From: Physella acuta
Taxonomy: Eukaryota; Mollusca; Gastropoda; Physidae
Direction: 5' to 3'
NCBI RefSeq assembly: GCF_028476545.1
Contig: NW_026731669.1
Span: forward strand, 1,661,501-1,725,500
Length of the DNA: 64,000 nt
Part shown: positions 13,156 to 23,190 of the stretch, in pieces
Layout: each line of letters opens with the position of its first letter
Numbering within the stretch: the stretch's first letter is position 1
The notes under the pieces: model-generated
Databases searched by the model: none
The model's input: only the letters and a program-made list of their open reading frames with translations
Told to the model about the DNA's origin: nothing
Made by a program: the position numbers and the translations under genes

Positions 13156-14271
13156 GTGCGAAATAGGACAAATTCGTTTATATGAAAATATGTTGTCTAC
13201 AATCAAAATTAAATATATTGCCATTACAAATGCTAAAATATTACAACATAATGAAAGTAGTATTAAAAATCAGTTGATATAAAAACACGCTTTTCAATAA
13301 GAAAGATAAAACTTTCGGAATAATAGTCTACATAATACTAAAAATCGGTCTTGCAGTTCATATCATATATTTTTTTAATTAGCCACTGCTTTTTTTATGT
13401 TCTTTAAAGATATTTTTAAAGATAATGAGAAGGTATGGGTTAGATCACTGTATTGCTCTCACGCCTTTTCCTGGTAATTGCAAAAACAGTATTCACAGAG
13501 TTTAACGTTTCAAAAGCTATGATTCTGGCGGCATAGTAGTTTGGAACATCATTACGTGTTTTTCCATTTGTACTTAACAGATCAGTTCGGGGTGAGTTGG
13601 AGGAGGAGAGGTTTAAACTTCATTCACCATTGTCCAGTCACTTTAGGTCAATTATCCGACCTAGAGTATACCTAGGTGTGACATTAATGTCTCTCTACAC
13701 AATTGTGGTGGTGAGGTGGGTTGGTGGATAACCAACTCAGAATGAAAATAGCGTCAGTTTTTAGATGAATGTTGTAAACAAACATATACAATGATACATA
13801 TATACTGATTCATAATTAAATTAAATAAGTAGTAGTGTTATTATGATAGTAATTTTTTTACGGAGGGGTAAATAGGGGGGTTATACAACCTTAACCTCCC
13901 CCTGTCTACGCCACTGCTGTAAACAAAATGTTACATCTATTCAATACTATTGGAGAGAAAATAAACTTTATTCTTACCCTAAGTACAATGCAAATTATAA
14001 GTGAATATTAAATTTATATTTATTTAGGGCTGATATGATTTGCTATTGACCAGTTTAAAAATACTGTAATACATAAAATTAAAGATCCCAAATGAAGTAT
14101 GATTGAGAAATTACTTGAGGAATAGGACTAATTAATATTGGTACTTATTTCTTGAAGTACAAAACAAATAATAACACATACCATGGTTACCAGCCAGGGG
14201 GGATAAAGTGTAATTTATTTGGTTGCGGCCCCTGTGAGACCACAACTGTTGATGTATTTTTTATGCTCATC
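13156..14271. other. No gene seen
   Basis: AT-rich. The stretch ending CTACGCCACTG at about 13913 looks like one end of a DNA-element terminal repeat, but no matching left end was found. Confidence 0.5.
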
Positions 14272-14600
14272 TGTGAGCCATGTTCCCCGTGTTCCCATGG
14301 CATCCATGAGCCATGTTCCCCGTGTTCCCATGGCATCTGTGAGCCATGTTCCCGTGTCCCCATGGCATCTGTGAGCCATGTTCCCCGTGTTCCCATGGCA
14401 TCTGTGAGCCATGTTCCCCGTGTTCCCATGGCATCTGTGAGCCATGTTCCCCGTGTTCCCATGGCATCTGTGAGCCATGTTCCCCGTGTTCCCATGGCAT
14501 CTGTGAGCCATGTTCCCCGTGTTCCCATGGCATCTGTGAGCCATGTTCCCCGTGTTCCCATGGCATCTGTGAGCCATGTTCCCCGTGTTCCCATGGCATG
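14272..14600. repeat. 33-bp minisatellite, ~10 copies
   Basis: The unit begins TGTGAGCCATGTTCCCC and contains the palindrome CCATGG; copies are nearly identical. Because the unit is a multiple of three, several frames on both strands stay open through it, giving artefactual repeat proteins ([22 protein letters not shown]). No flanking exon or gene context supports coding. Confidence 0.93.
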
Positions 14601-15221
14601 TAACCTCTGGGACTCTGGGTAGTTGGTCCGAGGCATTAAAATCCCAGACTGCTAATAACATGGACAGTGCAGTAGCTTAGGTTAACTAAGTAATGTGGAC
14701 CTAATGATGTTATTGTAAATTATATGTTATATTATTTGTTTGATTATCATACTAGTGCTGCATGTTGCAGGCTAGGTATGTGAAGTATATTATTTATATT
14801 ACTTATTTTGTATTATTCGTACTAGTTCTGCATGTTGCGGACTAGTTAGGTGAAGTATTTATAATTATAATTTTTTTTGGCAATATTGTATACTGACCGT
14901 ACCCTTCTATTTTATTACACCCGTGTATTTATTTTATAGCCTACACGTTGTGGGGTATTTGTATTCATAAATGTAACGTAGTGTTTACATTTATTTGAGA
15001 GCTATGTACTGTACAAAGACTGTACCAAGACTCTACCGAAACTATATTACTATACAAATACTTTACATAAAATCGCTGTATACGGATTTGCTGTATATAA
15101 AATAAAGACAGGATCTATCACAAAAAGCGTCATCTCGTTTGTGTGTTTCCTCTTTGGTTCTGCCCTAAAACACTCCAACTCAGTGATTGACATCATACCA
15201 CACCACCACTGAGGCAGTGTT

Positions 15222-15223
<2 letters not shown>
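14601..15223. other. No gene; two ~50-bp direct repeats
   Basis: 14751-14800 and 14821-14870 are similar (ACTAGTNCTGCATGTTGC ... GTGAAGTAT), a 70-bp period. AATAAA lies near 15100. The stretch has an LTR-like feel, but no paired copy or target duplication was found. Confidence 0.5.
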
Positions 15224-15319
<96 letters not shown>

Positions 15320-15340
15320 ATATATGTATATATATGTATA

Positions 15341-15378
<38 letters not shown>

Positions 15379-15390
15379 GATATAATAAGT
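15224..15390. repeat. (TA)n microsatellite with TATG interruptions
   Basis: Long TA array that served as the insertion site of the Gmr1-type element; array sequence resumes on the far side at 22210. Confidence 0.95.
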
Positions 15391-15396
15391 ATATAG

Positions 15397-16150
15397 TGTG
15401 ACCTACTTAGGTCTGGTCATGTTTTATTTTTGGTTTGACAGTGTTATAATACCATATATGGATTGATGGTGCAACAACCGGTTTTTTTTCCACTGTCTTA
15501 TTAAGAGTGTCTAAGACTAAGAAATTTTCCATCAAGATCTGATTGATTGATTCAGATCAGATGACCACCCCAACCAATGGCTACATGAGTTGAGGATAAT
15601 CTCCCCTTGTTGCCTAAGTCTTTAACTAGATCGCACACAGGCAGCACGAGGCAGTCCATCTTGACCCGGCCGTCCATTTTGTCCGGCAATTCATTCTGAC
15701 CATTTGAACGTGAGAGAACTTAAGTCCTGAGTGTGCTATGCATTCTTAAGTTGTTTTAGTATTCTAGTATTATATTACTTGTCGCCAAGTGATTCTTGAT
15801 GCTATAGCAGTGTTGTGTGACCTGTGGCTATTTTTATAAAGTGTTAGAATCTGTGATAGTATTTTTTCTTACGCTTTGTAAGTTGGGTTTTGCTATTTTC
15901 TAAATTAAATATTTTATCTTGTTTAACCTAGTGTTCTGCCACAACTGTGTTCGCTTATTAAAGGTTGTATGCAGATTGAATGAGTTGTTAACTTCAATAG
16001 TATCACTAGTTTTCCCTAGACATCGAAATCGAGCCCTAGTGTGTTGTTGAGTTAGTGTTCATTCATTTAGGCTTTAAGTCATTTGCATGTAGAAAAAAGA
16101 ATCCGGGGGCGTTCACCATCTATCTGGCTGGTAGATAGGTGTCCGTTACA
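15397..16150 (+). repeat. 5' LTR of the Gmr1-type element
   Basis: 754 bp, starting TGTGACCTACTTAGG and ending GGTGTCCGTTACA. It is followed by AAGTGGGGTCTCGCCGAG, the probable primer-binding region; I could not name the tRNA. Confidence 0.95.
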
Positions 16151-16397
16151 AAGTGGGGTCTCGCCGAGATTTAATCTGTCGTTCCAGTTGTTGGTTATAT
16201 CAGTTAAACACTAAGTTTAGTTTGATTTAGTTGTTTTTCTATCCAGTGAAGCCGTGTTATTAAAACGCGCGCAAGCATAGAGTTATCTAGGTCAAAAGTC
16301 AGACGTGTCACGTCCTAGATTGAAGGTCAAGTACACGGCCCAACGCTCCGTGTTAATTTAGAGAATATAGGCTTGTTGTGATTTTGAAGTTAGTGAA
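16151..16397 (+). other. Leader of the Gmr1-type element
   Basis: About 250 bases between the 5' LTR and the first ATG; TGGGGTCTCGCCGAG just after the LTR is the likely primer-binding site. Confidence 0.6.
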
Positions 16398-16796
16398 ATG
16401 GAATCTTTTTTGGCTAATCCCACTGTTGAGGAGGTAGAGAAGTTGAGTAGAAAAGTTTTGATTAGTGTTGTTAAGGAATTGATATTGGATTATTCTGTTA
16501 CGCAGAAATCAGAGGTGTTGAGAGATAAAATTGTTGTTCATTTTATTAATGAAGGGGTATTTGATGAAAGTTTGTTGGCTGGTGTGTTATTCCGTGAGGA
16601 GAAACCTCTAGAGAAGGTAGAATTAGAAGCTAGAATTGCTTTAGAGAAGGAGAAAGTTGCTTTAGAGAAGGCTTTAAAAGAACAGGAATTAGAGGCTAAA
16701 ATTGCTTTAGATAAGAGGAGGTTGGAATTAGAATTTGGTAAAGTTAATGAAGTCACTTCTCTGGTAGATCCAAAAAGTTGTCGGTGGGGCAAGTGA
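16398..16796 (+). CDS. N-terminal gag-like ORF of the Gmr1-type element
   Basis: 132 codons beginning MESFLANPTVEEVEKLSRK. The first ~65 residues are helical with a pattern (LRDKIVVHFINEG) resembling SAP-like N-termini of some invertebrate gag proteins. Residues 70-118 form a charged probable coiled coil with repeated EAKIAL/EKEKVALEK segments. It is immediately followed by the long ORF that carries the capsid-like region. Part of a young retroelement, not a host gene. Confidence 0.7.
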   Translation: MESFLANPTVEEVEKLSRKVLISVVKELILDYSVTQKSEVLRDKIVVHFINEGVFDESLLAGVLFREEKPLEKVELEARIALEKEKVALEKALKEQELEAKIALDKRRLELEFGKVNEVTSLVDPKSCRWGK

Positions 16797-19700
16797 TTGC
16801 CAAATTTGGGAAATTAGTTCCTAAATTTGATGAAACAGATTTGGTCGTTTTCTTTAACTCATTTGAGAGTTTAGCGAAGACATGTGAATGGCCCGAAACT
16901 TCCATTACTGCTTTATTGAGCACGGTCCTTACAGGGAAAGCTGCAAAAACATACCAGGCACTCTCTCACGACGTTCAAAATAACTATAGTTTGGTCAAGA
17001 CTGCCATTTTGAAGGCCTACGAACTGACGCCCGAGGCCTATCGGATGAAATTCCGAGCACTCCGCAAGTTACCCACTCAATCATATGTGGAATTTCTCTT
17101 TGAAAAAGAGAAAATTTTCTCAAGGTGGCTACACTCTGAGGAAGTTTCTGAGTTTGAGAAGCTCAGGTCACTTATCCTAAGGGAAGAATTCCTAAAGTCC
17201 CTGCCTGAAGACATACGACTGCACATACTGGATAACAAGATAATTGACATCCAGAAGGCTGCTGAGTCGGCTGACACATATATGTTGGTGCATAAGAAAC
17301 CACCAGTGTCAGGAAACCGCCTCAACCCCGTGCTTCCCCTTTTTGGCAGCAATCCTCCTGTTGGCCAACACGTGAAGGCATCACAGTCCAGAGAGAAAAC
17401 AAGATCAACTCTCAATCGTCGAGCAGTATGCCAGTTCTGCAAAAGACCTGGTCACCATGTCAAGGACTGCTACAAGCGTCTTCAATTTAACAGAGAGGCG
17501 GTGCGTACTTCTGCGCACTATGCTCTATCCCCTCAAGCAGCCAGTTCAAATATGAACTCTAGAATTCTAAGGGACGCTAACCCTAAGTGTCCGCAAGAAG
17601 GCAGTCAAGTCTCCACACATTATGTGCAGTCACATTTTGATTGTTCACGCCACCATCCAGTTTCTTCCGAGTCTACCGATCTCGAGGGATCGAGAAAGGT
17701 TGACTTTTCATCTTTCATTACAGAAGCTACCATTAGCAAACCAGGTGATCCGTTGTCTCAGCGGAATATCACCGTCCTAAGAGACACCGGAGCGTCACAG
17801 TCACTTCTTTTGAAAAGTTCAATGGACATTACACCGGAGACGAACACCGGAAATGTTTCCATTATCCAGGGAGTGGGGACAAAATCTACTGTAGTCCCTC
17901 TACACAAGTTTTCCCTGAAACATCATCTCGTCGAAGGTGAGGTCATTTTAGGTGTGATAGATAGTATTCCTGTCCCAGGAGTACACCTACTTCTAGGGAA
18001 TGACCTTGCGGGAAGCAAAGTATACCCCTGTACGGTTCCAAACCCTTTGTCAACAGTTCCAGATAATGATCATGAACTGTATCCTGCATGTGTGGTGACA
18101 AGAAGCCAGACCAAACAATTGGCTAACACAACGTCTGAACCACACCTACCATCATCGTCGGGAAATCCATCTCCCGAACTGGAGTCTATGCTTCCAGAAA
18201 ACACAAGCCTGGGCTTACCCCTGAGGATATCTCAGGAAGACATCATTAAAGCTCAACAAGTCGACGCGGAACTCAAAGCAATGGTCGAAAAATCTCTCTC
18301 ATCTGACGATGGGGAATATTTCTCCGAGAACGGCCTCTTCTTTCGTCGCTCTGTACCAGTGGATGCCTCACCAGCCGAACCATGGTTGGGTAAAAACCAG
18401 CTGTGGGTCCCTCCACCTTATCGGCATGAAATACTGAAACTGGCACATGACCATCCAATGTCAGCGCACCCAGGAGTCACTAAAACAGTGGCGAAGATCA
18501 AAGAACTGTTCTTTTGGCCCAAAATGAGAAATGATGTGTCGCGTTACTGCAAAAGTTGCACGAACTGTCAGTTGGCCGGAAAGCCAAACCAGAAAATTCC
18601 TAAGGCCCCTTTGAGTCCGATTCCTGTATTAGAAGAACCCTTTTCTAAAATCATTATGGACTGTGTAGGTCCCTTGCCTAAAACCAAGGCGGGCAACGAG
18701 TACCTACTTACCTTTATGTGTTCAAGTACCCGTTTTCCCGAGGCGTTCCCCTTACGGAACATTAAGGCAAAGACTGTAGTCAGAGCCATGACCCGGTTCT
18801 TCACTACCTTTGGATTACCTAGAATCGTTCAAACAGATCAAGGCAGCAACTTCACCAGTCACCATTTTCAGGAAGCGCTAGCCAAGCTAGGCGTTACCCA
18901 CATCACCAGCTCAGCCTACCACCCTCAGTCTCAAGGCGTACTTGAGAGGTTCCACCAGACCCTAAAATCCATGCTAAGAACATTCGCTAAAAGTAACACC
19001 CAATGGGATGAGACTGTTCCATGGATTATTTTCGCCGCGAGGGACTGTGTCCAGGAAGCTTTAGGTTACTCTCCTTTTCAACTTGTGTTTGGACATTCTG
19101 TCCGTGGTCCCCTGAAGCTGATCCACGAACGTTGGACAGGTACCAGTGATCATCCAGTGGAAAACTTTGACGATTTTCACGTTCGACTGAAAGCCGTGTG
19201 CGAAATGGCTCACAAGAACTTAAGAAAGGCCCAAGTGAGAATGAAAGGACTGTATGATAAGAGTTCTCGTAAACGAACATTCAATCCAGGCGAGAAGGTT
19301 CTTGTGCTAGTGCCTAATCTGAACAATGCGTTATCCTTAACATATTGTGGACCCTTTACTGTGCATTCAAAATTAAGTGATTTGAACTATGTTGTCAATA
19401 CGCCTGACAGAAGAAAGAAACAGACAATGTATCATGTTAACTCACTGAAAAAGTATTATGATAATTGTAACAATTTTCATTCCACAGCTAAAATTACTTT
19501 ACCTGTATGTTCAAATGTTTCTGATGATGTGATACATGATAAATTGAAACCCCCAAAATTGGTAAATTCTTCCTTTTTAGATCATCTAGATGACCACCTT
19601 ATGCATTTGTCCACAGAGGAAAGCCATAAATTGTCTCAATTATTTGAGACATTTCCCTCTATTTTTGGGGATGTCCCCAAAGAAGCGAAGGTTCCACCTC

Positions 19701-20980
19701 ATGATGTAGACGTAGGTGACGCAAAACCCATCAAACAACACCCCTATAGAGTTAACCCGGAAAAAGCTGCTTTGATAAAAGATGAAATTGATTATATGCT
19801 CAAGAATGATATCATTGAGCCCAGTTTCAGCAACTGGAGTTCCCCATGTCTTCTAGTCCCGAAAGACGGTGGATCTTTCAGGTTTGTGACCGACTTTAGG
19901 AAGGTAAATGCGCTCACCAAAGCTGATTCCTATCCTTTACCTCGAATAGAAGACGTTATTGATAAAGTTGGTCAAGCTAAGATAATTTCCAAAATTGATT
20001 TACTTTCAGGATACTGGCAAATCCCATTATCTGACCGTGCAAAAGAAATATCTGCTTTTGTAACCCCTAATGGTTTTTATAGATACAAACGTATGCCCTT
20101 TGGTATGCGAAATGCTGGTCAAACTTTCCAGCGGGTCATTAACTCTGTCATTGCTGACATAGACCAATGTGAGGCCTACATAGATGATATAGTTGTATTT
20201 TCTAATACTTTTGAAGAACATATTGTTCAGTTGACTAACCTTTTTAGAAAATTGTCTGAAGTTAATTTTACTGTAAACCTGCATAAAAGTGATTTCTGTA
20301 AAGGTTCAATTACCTATTTGGGTTATCAAGTGGGAACGAACCAAGTTCGGCCCATTGAAGCTAAAGTAGATGCTATTGTAAAGTTGCCTCCTCCCAAAAA
20401 TTGTAAAGAAATCAAAAAGTTCCTTGGGATGGCTGGTTACTATAGGCGGTTCTGTCAAAACTTTTCAGCTGTTGCTGAACCTCTTACTGCATTATTGAAA
20501 AAGGGTGTTGAGTTTGAATGGTCAAATAAATGTCATGAAGCTTTTTTAACCATTAAGTCATTTTTATCTAATGCTCCTGTTATGGCTGCACCAGATTTCA
20601 GCAAGCCCTTTAAACTTGCCATTGATGCTAGCAACTTAGCCATTGGCTCAGTCCTATTTCAAGAAGACAACATGGGAATTGACCATCCAATTGCTTTTTT
20701 TTCCAGAAAGTTAAATGAGAACCAAAAGAATTACTCTACTATTGAAAAAGAAGCTTTAGCTTTGGTTTTGTCCTTACAACATTTTGAAGTCTATGTCTCT
20801 TCTTCAACCAATCCAGTCAGAGTGTTTTCTGACCATGATCCCCTGAAATTTACCTCTAAGTTAGGACAGAAGAATCAAAGAATATTGAGATGGTGTTTAT
20901 ATTTCCAAAATTTCAATCTGGAAATTTCACACATTAAGGGTAGTGATAATGTTGTGGCTGATTGTTTGTCAAGGATGTAA
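16778..20980 (+). CDS. Gag-Pol ORF of the Gmr1-type element, 1400 codons, integrase before RT
   Basis: Domains in order, with approximate residues: gag capsid-like 5-175 (KLVPKFDETDLVVFFNSFE); CCHC zinc knuckle 217-230 (CQFCKRPGHHVKDC); retropepsin 333-342 (LRDTGASQS); integrase with HHCC zinc-binding region ~555-597 (HPGVT, CTNC) and catalytic D,D35E (MDCVG ~627, TDQGSN ~687, LERFH ~722); a GPY/F-like segment (CGPFTV) ~863; reverse transcriptase ~985-1160 (VTDFRKVNALT, MPFGMRNAGQTFQR, YIDDIVVFS); RNase H ~1278-1400 (AIDASNLAIGSVLFQ, IEKEALALV, FSDHDPLK, NVVADCLSRM). The long single ORF and intact motifs fit a recent insertion. Typical Gypsy elements carry integrase after RNase H; the opposite order here is clear from the motif order and fits the Gmr1 group. 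Confidence 0.93.
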   Translation: MSVGQVIAKFGKLVPKFDETDLVVFFNSFESLAKTCEWPETSITALLSTVLTGKAAKTYQALSHDVQNNYSLVKTAILKAYELTPEAYRMKFRALRKLPTQSYVEFLFEKEKIFSRWLHSEEVSEFEKLRSLILREEFLKSLPEDIRLHILDNKIIDIQKAAESADTYMLVHKKPPVSGNRLNPVLPLFGSNPPVGQHVKASQSREKTRSTLNRRAVCQFCKRPGHHVKDCYKRLQFNREAVRTSAHYALSPQAASSNMNSRILRDANPKCPQEGSQVSTHYVQSHFDCSRHHPVSSESTDLEGSRKVDFSSFITEATISKPGDPLSQRNITVLRDTGASQSLLLKSSMDITPETNTGNVSIIQGVGTKSTVVPLHKFSLKHHLVEGEVILGVIDSIPVPGVHLLLGNDLAGSKVYPCTVPNPLSTVPDNDHELYPACVVTRSQTKQLANTTSEPHLPSSSGNPSPELESMLPENTSLGLPLRISQEDIIKAQQVDAELKAMVEKSLSSDDGEYFSENGLFFRRSVPVDASPAEPWLGKNQLWVPPPYRHEILKLAHDHPMSAHPGVTKTVAKIKELFFWPKMRNDVSRYCKSCTNCQLAGKPNQKIPKAPLSPIPVLEEPFSKIIMDCVGPLPKTKAGNEYLLTFMCSSTRFPEAFPLRNIKAKTVVRAMTRFFTTFGLPRIVQTDQGSNFTSHHFQEALAKLGVTHITSSAYHPQSQGVLERFHQTLKSMLRTFAKSNTQWDETVPWIIFAARDCVQEALGYSPFQLVFGHSVRGPLKLIHERWTGTSDHPVENFDDFHVRLKAVCEMAHKNLRKAQVRMKGLYDKSSRKRTFNPGEKVLVLVPNLNNALSLTYCGPFTVHSKLSDLNYVVNTPDRRKKQTMYHVNSLKKYYDNCNNFHSTAKITLPVCSNVSDDVIHDKLKPPKLVNSSFLDHLDDHLMHLSTEESHKLSQLFETFPSIFGDVPKEAKVPPHDVDVGDAKPIKQHPYRVNPEKAALIKDEIDYMLKNDIIEPSFSNWSSPCLLVPKDGGSFRFVTDFRKVNALTKADSYPLPRIEDVIDKVGQAKIISKIDLLSGYWQIPLSDRAKEISAFVTPNGFYRYKRMPFGMRNAGQTFQRVINSVIADIDQCEAYIDDIVVFSNTFEEHIVQLTNLFRKLSEVNFTVNLHKSDFCKGSITYLGYQVGTNQVRPIEAKVDAIVKLPPPKNCKEIKKFLGMAGYYRRFCQNFSAVAEPLTALLKKGVEFEWSNKCHEAFLTIKSFLSNAPVMAAPDFSKPFKLAIDASNLAIGSVLFQEDNMGIDHPIAFFSRKLNENQKNYSTIEKEALALVLSLQHFEVYVSSSTNPVRVFSDHDPLKFTSKLGQKNQRILRWCLYFQNFNLEISHIKGSDNVVADCLSRM

Positions 20981-21455
20981 AATCTTATTACACCCATTGA
21001 TCATGTGACATGTTTTGTGGTTCATTAGGACCATACACAAGTTTTGTTTAGGTGACACTCACATGAATGTGAGTGGTATGAGTTTTGAATTTATCAAAAT
21101 TTCAATCATGTTGAATATTTTGTTTATTTTCAGGTGAACCTTAATTAAAGGTGGTTTTTGATTATATGTAATCTTTTATGATAAAATGTCTCATATGACT
21201 CAGTTGATATGGAAATATTGTAATACCCCTATTCTGAGGGATGTTGATGTATAATTATTTTTTGAAGGGTTACTCCCCTTTCACAATTTGTAAAAGTTTG
21301 AGTTACTTCCCTTTGGTTTCCATGGATGTTTTTCATCTGGTATTAAGATTTTGATTGCCTACATTTGTAAAACATTTTTTTTTATTTCATTGCCAGATTG
21401 GTTCCTTATGTATGTCTTTGTGGAACCTATCTGTCACTTCCAAAAAGGGAGGGGA
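20981..21455 (+). other. 3' untranslated part and polypurine tract of the Gmr1-type element
   Basis: About 475 non-coding AT-rich bases ending in the polypurine tract AAAAAGGGAGGGGA (21442-21455) directly before the 3' LTR. Confidence 0.85.
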
Positions 21456-22209
21456 TGTGACCTACTTAGGTCTGGTCATGTTTTATTTTTGGTTTGACAG
21501 TGTTATAATACCATATATGGATTGATGGTGCAACAACCGGGTTTTTTCCACTGTCTTATTAAGAGTGTCTAAGACTAAGAAATTTTCCATCAAGATCTGA
21601 TTGATTGATTCAGATCAGATGACCACCCCAACCAATGGCTACATGAGTTGAGGATAATCTCCCCTTGTTGCCTAAGTCTTTAACTAGATCGCACACAGGC
21701 AGCACGAGGCAGTCCATCTTGACCCGGCCGTCCATTTTGTCCGGCAATTCATTCTGACCATTTGAACGTGAGAGAACTTAAGTCCTGAGTGTGCTATGCA
21801 TTCTTAAGTTGTTTTAGTATTCTAGTATTATATTACTTGTCGCCAAGTGATTCTTGATGCTATAGCAGTGTTGTGTGACCTGTGGCTATTTTTATAAAGT
21901 GTTAGAATCTGTGATAGTATTTTTTCTTACGCTTTGTAAGTTGGGTTTTGCTATTTTCTAAATTAAATATTTTATCTTGTTTAACCTAGTGTTCTGCCAC
22001 AACTGTGTTCGCTTATTAAAGGTTGTATGCAGATTGAATGAGTTGTTAACTTCAATAGTATCACTAGTTTTCCCTAGACATCGAAATCGAGCCCTAGTGT
22101 GTTGTTGAGTTAGTGTTCATTCATTTAGGCTTTAAGTCATTTGCATGTAGAAAAAAGAATCCGGGGGGCGTTCACCATCTATCTGGCTGGTAGATAGGTG
22201 TCCGTTACA
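21456..22209 (+). repeat. 3' LTR of the Gmr1-type element
   Basis: 754 bp, almost identical to the 5' LTR; followed by ATAG and the resumed TA array. Confidence 0.95.
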
Positions 22210-22213
22210 ATAG

Positions 22214-22480
<267 letters not shown>

Positions 22481-22635
22481 TGCTTAACTTAATTTTTGTA
22501 CCGTCAGGATTGAAAGGGAATATTACTAATTTTTTTCACTCAGCAACAACTATGGTTACGCATTTGATTTCATTAGAGAAATAATGTTTGTAATAGTGTT
22601 ACATTATTATATAACTATATAATTCTATTTTAGTT

Positions 22636-23190
22636 ACCTTATAGCCTGAGCCACACCTGATGAATCACAAAGTATTCATTGCAGCACTAATTTATAATAT
22701 GTACAAACCAAAGTTTTCTATATAAAATTTCACAATTATAAAAGCTAAGGTAGTTTTAAGAAATAAATATTTTAATTACACTGCTAGTTTGAAAACATGT
22801 ATACTTCTATGTGAACTTTCAAGTAGACAGGGGCGTAGCGAGGGGGGGGGGGACGGGGGGTGCGGACCGCACCGGGTGACACCATTTAGGGGGGTGACAC
22901 CAAGGCAAAAAATAGCAAAATATATAGAGAAAAACTCGAGGGGGTGGGGGGTGCAAATCGAAAGTTTGAGGGGGGTGCAAATCGAAAACTTGAGGGGGGG
23001 GGTGCAAATCGAAAGTTTGAGGGGGGGTGCAAATCGAAAATTTGAAAGTTTGTCCCTGGGGGGGGTGACACCATTAAGTGCCGCACCGGGTGACACCCGA
23101 CCTCGCTACGCCACTGCAAGTAGAACACATAACTCCTACCTGTCTGATAAGAGACAATTTAAAAACAAACGAATTCATTTCTGTAGCTTG
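22636..23190 (-). pseudogene. Decayed tandem relative of the cysteine-rich peptide gene
   Basis: On the minus strand, 23190-23140 matches the end of the signal-peptide exon of the gene at 32046-31276, ending in the same TTATCAGACAG|GTAGG donor. About 22690-22636 matches the CC-containing end of its second exon (TGCTGCAATGAATACT against TGTTGTCATGACTACT), with GGTAA conserved directly after it. The copy does not encode an intact signal peptide or cysteine pattern and is treated as a fossil. A G-rich hAT-type MITE sits in its former intron. Flanking sequence upstream (23.2-24.7 kb) also matches the flank of the intact copy, so the relation is a segmental duplication. Old, judging by divergence. 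Confidence 0.6.
22828..23116 (+). mobile_element. G-rich hAT-type MITE, family 1, copy 1
   Basis: 289 bp with terminal inverted repeats CAGGGGCGTAGCGAGG and CCTCGCTACGCCACTG and a perfect 8-bp target duplication CAAGTAGA (22820-22827, 23117-23124). The 8-bp duplication and CAG-type ends point to the hAT superfamily. It contains repeated GTGCAAATCGAAA units separated by G runs and no transposase. Confidence 0.88.

Larger units (their letters stand above)
15397..22209 (+). mobile_element. Gmr1-type Ty3/Gypsy LTR retrotransposon, 6.8 kb, nearly whole
   Basis: Two 754-bp LTRs (TGTGACC ... GTCCGTTACA) differ at only two or three sites by eye, and a 4-bp target duplication ATAG flanks them (15393-15396, 22210-22213). 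The insertion is therefore young. Coding sequence lies in two adjacent ORFs, and the element looks whole or has about one break. The pol order is protease, integrase, reverse transcriptase, RNase H, with RNase H at the C-terminus. This Copia-like order inside a Gypsy-type pol defines the Gmr1 group, described first from deuterostomes. It inserted into a (TA)n array. Confidence 0.93.

Noticed and set aside
13860-13915. Possible hAT-type MITE ending CTACGCCACTG
   Set aside because: No matching left end and no 8-bp duplication found.
14152-14661. Open frames of 110-156 codons on both strands
   Set aside because: They translate the 33-bp minisatellite; same-size frames exist in opposite and shifted phases, with no splice or domain evidence.
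17077-17442. Minus-strand frames inside the Gmr1-type ORF (also near 18.3, 18.6, 19.0 and 20.0 kb)
   Set aside because: Shadow frames opposite a strongly supported coding region.
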